Source: Halanaerobiales bacterium (GTDB lineage Bacteria; Bacillota; Halanaerobiia; Halanaerobiales; M55B127). Taken from it: 60,995 bases of DNA. The stretch covers positions 1-60,995 of the forward strand of contig JAGYMU010000004.1 of NCBI GenBank assembly GCA_018399995.1. The letters are read 5' to 3'. Positions 17,426-24,875 of this stretch are shown piece by piece. Each line of letters opens with the position of its first letter. The first letter of the stretch is position 1. The notes below the pieces were generated by a model. The model saw only the letters and a list, made by a program, of their open reading frames with translations, was not told the origin of the DNA and made no database searches. Both the position numbers and the translations under genes were made by a program.

Positions 17426-17470
17426 ATATCATTATATTTAAATATTATGATATTAAGATATGTTTGTCAA
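17426..17470 (-). promoter_or_regulatory. Mbx operon promoter overlapped by a 28-bp palindrome
   Basis: On the minus strand TTGACA (17465-17470) is followed after 17 bases by TAATAT (17442-17447); CATAAT at 17444-17449 with 15-base spacing is an alternative -10. Over the -10 lies a palindrome at 17426-17453: outer arms ATATCAT and ATGATAT, and a central ATATTTAAATAT. Its two halves match at 26 of 28 positions. A long dyad on the -10 is the expected site for an ArsR-type repressor, and such a gene lies 340 bases away, divergently. The pairing of regulator and site is inference. Confidence 0.72.
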
Positions 17471-17732
17471 ATATAATTTTTGGTTCTTCTCCAAACGAGT
17501 GGGTCAATTTATGATTATACATAAAATTATCTATAGTCATTTTCTTTAATTGATGGGCTTTTTAATAATAAAAGGATAATATAAATATCGTATAAAAAAC
17601 CTATTTAATTAAGAAGATAGCCACTAATCAGTGTAGCAAACAAACTTCACATATTTTACCCACGGAAATGGAGAAGATCCGAGTTTATAAATCACCTTTA
17701 TTTTTTGACATAAAGCTTTAAATAATTCATAC

Positions 17733-17761
17733 TTGACTTAATCAAATTAATTTCATAATAT
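17733..17761 (+). promoter_or_regulatory. Promoter of the ArsR-type regulator
   Basis: TTGACT (17733-17738), a 17-base spacer and TAATAT (17756-17761) form a good sigma-A-like promoter 33 bases before the gene. The -10 area reads ATTTCATAATATAAA, which matches the half-site ATATCATAATATTTA of the operon palindrome at 12 of 15 positions. This suggests autoregulation. Together with 17426-17470 it accounts for the gene-free stretch 17376-17793; the DNA in between shows nothing else clear. Confidence 0.6.
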
Positions 17762-17793
17762 AAAGGTAGAGTGATAAATAAGGAGGTTAAATA

Positions 17794-18087
17794 GTGGAAG
17801 AGATTACTAAAGATATGGATGAAATTAAAAGCAAAGCTAAATTACTAAAGGTCATATCACATCCTATTCGATTATGTGTGGTCAAGGGGTTAATGGAGAG
17901 TGAAGGATATAATGTAACTAAAATTCAGAACTGTCTTAATATACCTCAGTCCACTCTTTCCCAGCATTTAAGTAAACTAAAAGACTTAGGTATAATTGAA
18001 GGAACACGCAAGGGAGTAGAAATAGAATATCATGTGAAAAATGATGACATAAAAAAGATAATAAACACAATATTTAATGATAAATAA
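17794..18087 (+). CDS. ArsR-family winged-helix regulator
   Basis: A 97-residue DNA-binding protein. The recognition region VTKIQNCLNIPQSTLSQHLS (41-60) followed by KLKDLGIIEGTRKG is typical of ArsR/SmtB proteins. The classic metal motif ELCVCDL is absent; the two cysteines are Cys28 (IRLCVV) and Cys47 (in the HTH), so a thiol or redox signal is as likely as a metal. GTG 17794 is chosen because AGGAGG lies seven bases before it. It is divergent from the Mbx-like operon and faces its palindromic operator. In Pyrococcus the ArsR-like, redox-sensing SurR controls mbh and mbx; a comparable role here is inference. Confidence 0.85.
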   Translation: MEEITKDMDEIKSKAKLLKVISHPIRLCVVKGLMESEGYNVTKIQNCLNIPQSTLSQHLSKLKDLGIIEGTRKGVEIEYHVKNDDIKKIINTIFNDK

Positions 18088-18122
18088 CAAGAGATCCTTC
18101 TTTATTAAGAGGGATTTTTGTT
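18086..18122 (+). terminator. Terminator of the regulator gene
   Basis: The sequence AACAAGAGATCCTTCTT pairs with AAGAGGGATTTTTGTT across a short TATT loop, with a T run in the 3' arm. It begins at the stop codon and is positioned to end the regulator transcript. Confidence 0.8.
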
Positions 18123-18131
18123 ATTAATATT

Positions 18132-18158
18132 ATAATTTCATAATAGAGATGAAATTAT
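18132..18158. promoter_or_regulatory. 10-bp perfect inverted repeat
   Basis: ATAATTTCAT (18132-18141) and ATGAAATTAT (18149-18158) are perfect inverted copies with seven bases between them. The left arm continues into TTTCATAATA, as in the regulator's own promoter. It lies upstream of the DUF427 pseudogene. It may be a further operator; it is too AT-rich and lacks a T run for a terminator. Confidence 0.4.
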
Positions 18159-18326
18159 TTTCTTGTCGTGTATGGGATAAGAGCTGTGATGAATTATATT
18201 TTTTTATAAATATATAAATGATCAACAATTAGGATTAATTTAATTTTATCTTTAACAAAAAAGCAGGTAAAATAATAAGATTATTGAATTATATAATAAT
18301 AAGATGTTGTAAAAAGAAGGATAAAA

Positions 18327-18608
18327 ATGGTTAAAATATTTTAACAGGAGAAAAAAATTGCAAATTCTGACAAGACTGAAGTAATTGAAGGTAATAATTA
18401 TTTTTCTCCAGAGTCTGTTAAAATGAAGTATTTTAAAAAAATGACAAATACTCAACAGATCCATGGAAGGGGGCAAACTACTATCACTTAAAAGATGGTG
18501 AAAAAAAGGCTAATAATGCAGCCTGGTTTTACCCAGAACCTAAAAACCTTTGAAAGAATAAAAGATAAGATTGCTTTTTATTCTAACAAAGTTGATATTG
18601 TTGAGTAA
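18327..18608 (+). pseudogene. DUF427 protein, broken by a stop and two frameshifts
   Basis: A full-length DUF427-type protein (about 93 codons) can be read only by switching frames. ATG 18327, after AGAAGG, gives MVKIF, then a TAA at 18342. The same frame continues ANSDKTEVIEGNNYFSPESV. Near 18435-18445 (an A7 run) the frame shifts, giving STDPWKGANYYHLKDGEKK and AAWFYPEPK. At an A5 run near 18542-18546 it shifts again to FERIKDKIAFYSNKVDIVE and ends at 18606-18608. The conserved WKG and WFYPEPK motifs identify the family. Both shifts lie at A runs, so sequencing error is possible, but the extra in-frame stop argues for true decay. Confidence 0.8.
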
Positions 18609-18668
18609 TTGCCAAATGGTGGTAAGAAGCTAATATAAATCTAAAATAATTCAAGGGGGATGATGTTT

Positions 18669-20318
18669 GTGAAAAAAAGATTTCTTATTGTTACTATGGT
18701 TTTTGTATTAATGTTTTCATTAATAGGGACAGCCTTAGCTCAAGAAATGGATTTTACAGTATTATTTACAAACGACACACATGGGAGGGTTGAAGAGGGA
18801 GGATATGCTGGTATGGGCTTTCCCAAACTGGCTACTCTAATAAAAGAGTATCGCAGTGAGGGTAATGTTTTACTTTTGGATTCCGGAGATACTTTCCACG
18901 GTCAAACAATTGTTAACTTAAATGAAGGTGAAGCAATTGTCAATATTATGAACGAAATGGGTTATGATGCACTGACTTTGGGTAACCATGATTTTAACTT
19001 TGGTCAAGAGAGGATTAAAGAGTTGGATGAAATGTCAGATTTCCCATTGTTAGCTGCAAATCTGGATCCACTACTGGTAGAGCCCTATGTAATTAAAGAA
19101 ATTGAAGGCATGAAAATAGGTATATTTGGTCTTGCCACTCCTGAAACTACTTATAAAACACACCCCAAAAATGTAGAAGGATTAACTTTTAGAGATCCAG
19201 CAGTTGTAGCACAGGAAATGGTTGATGAGTTATCAGGACAGGTAGATATGATTATCGCCCTGGCTCACCTGGGCATATCTGAAGAAAGTGAATTTACAAG
19301 CCGTAAAGTTGCTGAAAATGTTTCTGGTATTGATTTAATTGTTGATGGCCACAGTCACCATGCTCTAGAAGAAGGCATGATGGTTAATGATACATTAATA
19401 GTGCAGGCAGGAGAATATGATAAGAATTTAGGAGTAGTTGAAGTTAAAATGGTAGACGGTGCAGTTGAAGATCTAAAGGCAAGTTTAGTCACAAAAGAAG
19501 AAGCAGAAGATGTAGAAAAAGATCCAGATATTTTAGCACAAATTGAAGAAATAAAAGCAGAAAATGAAGAGATAACATCAGCTGTAGTAGGTAAAACTTC
19601 TGTAGAATTAAATGGTGAACGTGAATATGTAAGAACTGGCGAAACCAATTTGGGTAATCTATTAACAGATGCTATGTTAGCTAAGGTCGATGCAGATGTT
19701 GCAATAACTAATGGTGGAGGTATTAGAGCATCAATAGATGAAGGAGAAATAACCAAGGGTGAGATAATCACTGTACTGCCTTTTGGTAATACCACTATAG
19801 TCAAGAAATTAACTGGTGCTCAACTATTAGATGTTGTAGAACATGGAGTTTCTCAATATCCTGCTCACGAAGGATTATTCCCACAGGTTGGCGGAATAAG
19901 GATAATATTTGATGGTGAACGACCAGCAGGAGAAAGGGTAATTGATCTTAAAGTACAGGGAGAGCCCATAGAATATGATGATGTTTATCATGTAGCAACC
20001 AATGACTTCATGGCTGCTGGAGGAGATGGTTATGAGACATTTGCTAATACAGAAACTGTAGTTGAAGCAGGTGGCCTGGAAGAAGTTCTTATGGAATATA
20101 TCAGTAATAAAGGAACTGTAGCACCCGTTAGAGAGGGTAGAATTATTGAAGTTGATAAAGAAGGCAACAATTATATCTATGATGTACGCAAAGGAGATTA
20201 TCTTGCTAAGATTTCCAAAATGTTTAATGTTAAGATAGATGCTATAATGGAAGCTAATAATATAGAAAGTGCCAATATGATCTATGCTGGTCAAGAAATA
20301 GCAATACCAATGGATTAA
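18669..20318 (+). CDS. Secreted 5'-nucleotidase / 2',3'-cyclic phosphodiesterase (UshA-like) with C-terminal LysM
   Basis: A 549-residue exported enzyme. The signal peptide ends at ALA-QE (about residue 26). The calcineurin-like metallophosphatase domain has NDTHGR, DSGDTFHG, GNHDFNFG and DGHSHH metal motifs (about 33-230). The 5'-nucleotidase C-terminal domain (about 290-480) contains NGGGIRASI and NDFMAAGGDGY. A single LysM domain (about 503-548) should hold it to peptidoglycan. Two ATG codons (18660, 18663) lie on or too near the AAGGGGG ribosome site, so GTG 18669 is the best start. The likely role is scavenging nucleotides outside the cytoplasm. A terminator follows directly. Confidence 0.92.
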   Translation: MKKRFLIVTMVFVLMFSLIGTALAQEMDFTVLFTNDTHGRVEEGGYAGMGFPKLATLIKEYRSEGNVLLLDSGDTFHGQTIVNLNEGEAIVNIMNEMGYDALTLGNHDFNFGQERIKELDEMSDFPLLAANLDPLLVEPYVIKEIEGMKIGIFGLATPETTYKTHPKNVEGLTFRDPAVVAQEMVDELSGQVDMIIALAHLGISEESEFTSRKVAENVSGIDLIVDGHSHHALEEGMMVNDTLIVQAGEYDKNLGVVEVKMVDGAVEDLKASLVTKEEAEDVEKDPDILAQIEEIKAENEEITSAVVGKTSVELNGEREYVRTGETNLGNLLTDAMLAKVDADVAITNGGGIRASIDEGEITKGEIITVLPFGNTTIVKKLTGAQLLDVVEHGVSQYPAHEGLFPQVGGIRIIFDGERPAGERVIDLKVQGEPIEYDDVYHVATNDFMAAGGDGYETFANTETVVEAGGLEEVLMEYISNKGTVAPVREGRIIEVDKEGNNYIYDVRKGDYLAKISKMFNVKIDAIMEANNIESANMIYAGQEIAIPMD

Positions 20319-20335
20319 CGGTTAATTATTAATGG

Positions 20336-20370
20336 AGGGACAGCTTTTAAGCTGTCCCTTTATTTTTTTT
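20336..20370 (+). terminator. Terminator after the 5'-nucleotidase gene
   Basis: AGGGACAGCTT (20336-20346) pairs perfectly with AAGCTGTCCCT (20349-20359), followed by a T-rich tract to 20370. It ends the nucleotidase transcript and separates it from the mscS-corA pair. Confidence 0.9.
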
Positions 20371-20391
20371 ATAAAAAGGGGGTTGGTATTT

Positions 20392-21189
20392 GTGGAATAT
20401 GTTGATCGATTTACTGATTTAGCAATTCGTTATGGGGTTAAACTAATAATAGCATTAATTATAGTATTTATCGGGATGAAGATTATCAAATATATAGTAA
20501 ATCAATTTGGAAAATCTTTTAAAGATAAGATGGAACCCACATTACTTAATTTTTTAAAATCGGTATTTAAAAGCCTTTTAAATATTCTATTATTTTTATC
20601 AGCAGCTTCAACACTCGGCATTCAAATGACTTCATTTGTTGCTGTGCTGGGTGCTATGTCTTTTGCGATTGGTTTGGCATTACAGGGTAGCCTGGCCAAT
20701 TTTGCCGGGGGAGTATTAATATTACTGGCAAAACCATTTAAAGCAGGGGACTTTGTAGAAGCGGGGGGAAATAAAGGAACTGTGCAAGAAATTCAAATAT
20801 TGTATACTGTTCTTAATACTCCTGATAATAAAAAAGTTGTGATTCCCAATGGGGATTTAAGCAATTCAGACATAACGAACTATTCTGCCTATGATCAGAG
20901 AAGATTGGACTTAAGCTTTGGTATAGGTTATGACGATGATTTACTAAAAGCAAAAGAGGTTTTACGTGATATAGTTGAAAAAAAGGATGTGATATTGAGT
21001 AGTCCAGAACCAGTTATTAAGGTAGGAGAATTGGCAGGGAGTTCTGTAAATTTTGATGTTAAAGTATGGGTTAATTCTAAAGATTACTGGAATGTATATT
21101 ATGAGATGAAGGAAGAGGTCAAATTAAGATTTGATGAAGAGGGTATAGGTATTCCCTATCCACAAATAGATATTCATCTGGACAAATAA
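20392..21189 (+). CDS. mscS: Small-conductance mechanosensitive channel (MscS family)
   Basis: A 265-residue MscS channel with three N-terminal helices. The pore helix region reads AIGLALQGSLANFAGGVLILLAKPFKAGDFVE (about 98-130). The beta domain and C-terminal alpha-beta cage follow. A longer reading begins at 20332, but it would run through the upstream terminator; GTG 20392 with AAGGGGG about ten bases before it is the real start. It releases solutes on hypo-osmotic shock, a role suited to a halophile. It probably forms an operon with corA, 14 bases downstream. Confidence 0.9.
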   Translation: MEYVDRFTDLAIRYGVKLIIALIIVFIGMKIIKYIVNQFGKSFKDKMEPTLLNFLKSVFKSLLNILLFLSAASTLGIQMTSFVAVLGAMSFAIGLALQGSLANFAGGVLILLAKPFKAGDFVEAGGNKGTVQEIQILYTVLNTPDNKKVVIPNGDLSNSDITNYSAYDQRRLDLSFGIGYDDDLLKAKEVLRDIVEKKDVILSSPEPVIKVGELAGSSVNFDVKVWVNSKDYWNVYYEMKEEVKLRFDEEGIGIPYPQIDIHLDK

Positions 21190-21203
21190 CGGGGGTCTAT
21201 ATT

Positions 21204-22262
21204 TTGAAAGAATTTCATAAAAAATCAATTGATGATAGTGCCAGCTTGCCAGGTAAATTGCAATATGATGAAAAAGTTCAAGAAGAAGATGTAAATATCA
21301 GAGTATTTACTTATAATTATGATGAAATATATGAAGAAGAATATGAAGAGATAAACCAAGAAGTATTTGAAAAAAAAGAGGGATATAAAAAATGGATTGA
21401 TATTGATGGGGTTCATAATAGAGAAGTGATTTCTCAAGTGGGGTCCTATTTTAACTTACATCCCCTCGTTCTAGAGGATATATGGAATACCAGACAGAGA
21501 CCCAAACTTGAAGAGCAAGAAAAGGCAACAGTAATAATTTTAAATTCTCTTTTTCTAAAGAATACTGAAGTTAATACAGGTCAGATTAGTTTAATCATAA
21601 GTAATGATATTGTTATTTCTTTTCAGGAGAAGGGGATAAGTTCACTTGATCCAATTCGAGAGAGAATTAGGATGATGAAAGGGAAGATCAGGAGTTTTGG
21701 TAGTGATTATTTAGCATATACTTTAATAGATGCAATAGTTGATAAGTATTTGGAAGTCTTAGAAGAACTAGGAAATTTAATTGAGAAATTGGAAGATAAA
21801 TTAATAGAAGATCCTGAACAAGAAGATTTGGAAAAGATTCAAGAATTGAAAAAGGAAATGATATTTTTAAGAAAAATAGTATGGCCTTTAATACAGATCG
21901 ATAATATGCTTATCAGAACAAAAAGTGATTATATAAAGGACAGCACAGAAATTTACTTAAGAGATGTATATGATCACCTGACACAGGTTATTGATGAGAT
22001 CGAAGTTCTGAGAGATATGTTAAGTTCTATGCTGGATATTTATATGACAGGTTCTACAAATAAGATGAATGAAGTGATGAATGTATTAACTATTGTGGCA
22101 ACCATCTTTATACCACTGACCTTTATAGCGGGTATATATGGTATGAATTTTAGTTATATGCCAGAATTAGAAATGAAAATGGGTTATCCAATTGTATTAA
22201 CTGTTATGTTAACAATTGCTGTCTTTATGTTAATATTTTTTAAATGGAAGGATTGGTTGTAG
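21204..22262 (+). CDS. corA: CorA-like Mg2+/Co2+ channel
   Basis: A 352-residue protein with a large cytoplasmic N-terminal domain rich in acidic residues and long helices, then two C-terminal membrane helices. The first ends in the selectivity motif YGMNF (about 313-317). The last residues (FKWKDWL) are basic, as usual. The start is TTG 21204, preceded by a G-rich site. It imports Mg2+ or other divalent ions. Co-transcription with mscS is likely. Confidence 0.92.
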   Translation: MKEFHKKSIDDSASLPGKLQYDEKVQEEDVNIRVFTYNYDEIYEEEYEEINQEVFEKKEGYKKWIDIDGVHNREVISQVGSYFNLHPLVLEDIWNTRQRPKLEEQEKATVIILNSLFLKNTEVNTGQISLIISNDIVISFQEKGISSLDPIRERIRMMKGKIRSFGSDYLAYTLIDAIVDKYLEVLEELGNLIEKLEDKLIEDPEQEDLEKIQELKKEMIFLRKIVWPLIQIDNMLIRTKSDYIKDSTEIYLRDVYDHLTQVIDEIEVLRDMLSSMLDIYMTGSTNKMNEVMNVLTIVATIFIPLTFIAGIYGMNFSYMPELEMKMGYPIVLTVMLTIAVFMLIFFKWKDWL

Positions 22263-22302
22263 ATTTTAAAATTAAATTACAGATATAATAAAACAGATAA
22301 GT

Positions 22303-22338
22303 AAAAAGAGTAGCCATTTAATTAGACTACTCTTTTTT
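22303..22338. terminator. Bidirectional terminator between convergent genes
   Basis: AAAAAGAGTAG (22303-22313) pairs with CTACTCTTTTT (22327-22337), with T runs on both strands. It serves corA (+) and the MFS gene (-), whose stop codon region overlaps it. Confidence 0.85.
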
Positions 22339-23470
22339 CTGTTTTACTGAGAAAAATATAATAACCAAGTCCGGCAGTAAAAGCAAGAGCTGCCCATGTC
22401 AAATACATTATATCACCGCCCAGCTTATCAAAAATTACTCCTCCTACCATGTTGCCTACAATGCTACCCAAACCGATATATACTGAGGTAAAAACATTTT
22501 GGGCGGTAGCTTTGATTTCATCTTTGGTTACTTTGTTAATAAAGTTTACACAAGTAACATAAAAAAGTCCGAAGGATAAGCTATGTAATATTTGTGAACT
22601 TAAAAATATAATTCTTATTGGGTATAAGCCTAAAAGTATCCATCTTATAACAAAAGCGGAGGAAGATACTGCAAATATGTGTTTGATGTTAAATCTATCG
22701 AGAATTTTATCAGAGAAAAGCAAGATCAGAATTTCACTGATAGAGCCGACCATTTTAGTTAAACCAAATAAGCCTTCTTTACCACCATATTCTAATACAT
22801 ATAAGGGGAAATAAGTTAAGTTACCATTCATTGTTATCTGCATAAAGAAAACATATATTAAAAAGGCAACAAATAGTTTGTTTTTAAACAACAGACCAAT
22901 ATTAGCAAATCTTCCTTGATCATTATCATTATCTATACTCTTTTGAATTTCGTTTTCGGGTAATTTCATACTGATTAATAATGTTAGAAATAAAAGGGCT
23001 GATAAAATATAAAAAGTATTGGAAACATTTGTGTTCTCAAAAAAGAAACCAAGTATTGGTACAATTATTGAATAACCAAGAGAGCCCCATAGTCTAAAAC
23101 GGCCATATTTGTTTTCCTGGTCTCCTAAAAAACCAAAAAGGAGATTGTCGTATAAAGGTCGAATTGGGTTCATAAAAGAAGCCAAAAATACCATGAGCAC
23201 GATAATAATTATCAGATTAGAAGTTGTTAAAAACATTAAACTAAACACCATAGTACCGATGACAGCAAACTGTAGCACCCTCTTATTTGCCTTAAGGCTG
23301 TCTGAGGCTATCCCCCAGAAAGGTAAGATGAATAGGGCTACTCCTCGGGCAATTGAATTTATAAGGCCAATCTGGGTTGATGTGTAACCCAAATTGCTGA
23401 AGTGAATATTAAAAAATGATTTTGCTGCAAAAGACATATAGTAAATAAAATTAAATAATTTAAAATGCAT
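22322..23470 (-). CDS. MFS transporter (MFS_1-like / nucleoside-sugar symporter type)
   Basis: A 382-residue, 12-helix transporter. The N-terminus (FNFIYYMSFAAKSFFNIHFSNLGYTSTQIGLINSI) is typical of the MFS_1-like branch, which includes LacY/NupG-like proteins. The loop-2/3 signature is FWGIASD (about 51-57). ATG 23470 follows AGGAGGTGAGATC. It lies just downstream of the molybdenum hydroxylase operon on the same strand, separated by a terminator, so it may import that enzyme's substrate (for example a purine or aromatic heterocycle). That link is only positional. Confidence 0.8.
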   Translation of the reverse strand: MHFKLFNFIYYMSFAAKSFFNIHFSNLGYTSTQIGLINSIARGVALFILPFWGIASDSLKANKRVLQFAVIGTMVFSLMFLTTSNLIIIIVLMVFLASFMNPIRPLYDNLLFGFLGDQENKYGRFRLWGSLGYSIIVPILGFFFENTNVSNTFYILSALLFLTLLISMKLPENEIQKSIDNDNDQGRFANIGLLFKNKLFVAFLIYVFFMQITMNGNLTYFPLYVLEYGGKEGLFGLTKMVGSISEILILLFSDKILDRFNIKHIFAVSSSAFVIRWILLGLYPIRIIFLSSQILHSLSFGLFYVTCVNFINKVTKDEIKATAQNVFTSVYIGLGSIVGNMVGGVIFDKLGGDIMYLTWAALAFTAGLGYYIFLSKTEKRVV

Positions 23471-23538
23471 GATCTCACCTCCTGATTAAGTAAACAATTA
23501 TTACCAATAAAACATATCACATATATTATTATAATGCA

Positions 23539-23560
23539 AAAAACCCCCTTTTAAAAGGGG
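23539..23560 (-). terminator. Terminator of the molybdenum hydroxylase operon
   Basis: A self-complementary CCCCTTTTAAAAGGGG (23545-23560) is followed, on the minus strand, by a further G and a T6 run. It lies just past the stop of the Fe-S subunit gene. Confidence 0.8.
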
Positions 23561-23568
23561 ATAAAAAT

Positions 23569-24039
23569 TTATCTATTATCGATAACTTTATTTACCGCTC
23601 TTTCTATTCCTTCATATCCAGTACACCTACATAAATTGCTGTTCAGCCACTCCTTTATTTGTTGTTCATTGGGTTTTTTATATTTATCTAAAAGTGCATA
23701 AGCATTTACAATAAAACCAGAAGTACAATAGCCGCACTGGTATCCTTCTTTATCAATAAAAGCTTTTTGAATTTCGGTTTTCTTAAGTCCTTCTATAGTT
23801 GTAATATCGTTACCTTCCATTTCTACTGCTAAAGCCATACATGATTTGAAAGGTTTATCATTGATTAGAACGGTACAGGCTCCACAGTCCCCATTTTCAC
23901 AGCCTGCTTTTGGGCCGGTTAATTCTAATTTATCTCTCAATATATTTAATAATGTTTCATTAGGCTTTACTACAACTTTGTATATTTCATTATTGATCTT
24001 TAGTGAAATTTCTTTATTACCTTTGTATGTTATCATCAT
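23569..24039 (-). CDS. Molybdenum hydroxylase, [2Fe-2S] subunit (XdhC/CoxS/HcrC type)
   Basis: A 156-residue protein with two [2Fe-2S] domains. The N-terminal plant-type site has CENGDCGACTVL (about 43-54) plus a later Cys near 67. The C-terminal site has CGYCTSGF (about 107-114) and CRCTGYEGI (about 138-146). It passes electrons from the molybdenum subunit to FAD. It overlaps the FAD subunit gene by four bases and is the last gene of the three-gene operon. Confidence 0.92.
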   Translation of the reverse strand: MMITYKGNKEISLKINNEIYKVVVKPNETLLNILRDKLELTGPKAGCENGDCGACTVLINDKPFKSCMALAVEMEGNDITTIEGLKKTEIQKAFIDKEGYQCGYCTSGFIVNAYALLDKYKKPNEQQIKEWLNSNLCRCTGYEGIERAVNKVIDNR

Positions 24040-24875
24040 ATCTCACTCCCCAATTGATCTAAACATGAATTTAAGGAATTTCTAAAAAGCATTTCTTTAT
24101 AATCTTTACCACCACGATAATTAGAACTAATAGGAACCGGCAGGTTATTTACTACTTGGTCTATTTTTTCCAGGCGTGTTAATTTATTATCATTGATGAT
24201 AGTTTCTAAATCTTTATCGCGAAATGGAAAGGCACAGAGTGAACTTAAGGATGTTTTAATTTTGTCATTTTGTTTGAGGGCAACCAGATGCATAATAGGG
24301 TAATCGATTTCACTTTGTTTAACTTCTCTTATCTGAAAATAAGGTAGATCGATAACACCTTTATCAATATGAATCTGTAATAAAATATCTTCCGGTTTAA
24401 GCTGTAATCTTTTGTCAAATAATTGAGTTATTTTTTTGATTGTGATTCCATTTTGAGTCATAACTTTAAGGTTTGCATTCGCCACTAATAAAGATAAAAC
24501 AGCTTCTTTATAAGGGAGCTTGCCTGCCAAATTACCCCCTATAGTAATTTGGTTTCTGGTGGTATGATCGGCTATACCTCTGCAGGAATTACTTAATAAA
24601 GGGAAATAATTTTTTTCTATTATCATATTTAATGGTACCGAAGATCCAATAATAATCTGTTTTTCATTGGATTTTAATACAGAACATTCCGGGATATTTT
24701 GTATATCAATCAAAGCAGAAAATTTAATTTTATTTTTTCGGGCATATGTAACTATTTCTGTACCACCATTGTAATATAATACATTTTGATTTTGTTCTGA
24801 TAGTTCGAGATATTTATGAAGTGCCTCTTTTGCATTTTCTGCTCGGTAATAGTCAAAGTCAAAACTAATCATCAT
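24036..24875 (-). CDS. Molybdenum hydroxylase, FAD-binding subunit
   Basis: A 279-residue protein of the CoxM/XdhB family. The FAD pyrophosphate motif appears as YNGGTEIVTYARKNKI (about 35-50) and the second as TIGGNLAGKLPYKEA (about 111-125). The C-terminal CO-dehydrogenase flavoprotein domain spans about 170-275. It would hand electrons to NAD+ or ferredoxin. It overlaps the molybdenum subunit upstream by 11 bases. Confidence 0.9.
   Translation of the reverse strand: MMISFDFDYYRAENAKEALHKYLELSEQNQNVLYYNGGTEIVTYARKNKIKFSALIDIQNIPECSVLKSNEKQIIIGSSVPLNMIIEKNYFPLLSNSCRGIADHTTRNQITIGGNLAGKLPYKEAVLSLLVANANLKVMTQNGITIKKITQLFDKRLQLKPEDILLQIHIDKGVIDLPYFQIREVKQSEIDYPIMHLVALKQNDKIKTSLSSLCAFPFRDKDLETIINDNKLTRLEKIDQVVNNLPVPISSNYRGGKDYKEMLFRNSLNSCLDQLGSEI

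Noticed and set aside
18252-18476. 74-codon minus-strand ORF
   Set aside because: It lies opposite the DUF427 pseudogene, has low-complexity composition and no ribosome site.
19355-19804. 149-codon minus-strand ORF
   Set aside because: It is the antisense shadow of the well-conserved nucleotidase domain.
20332-20391. Longer N-terminus for MscS
   Set aside because: It would be translated through the terminator of the previous gene and lacks a ribosome site; GTG 20392 is well placed.
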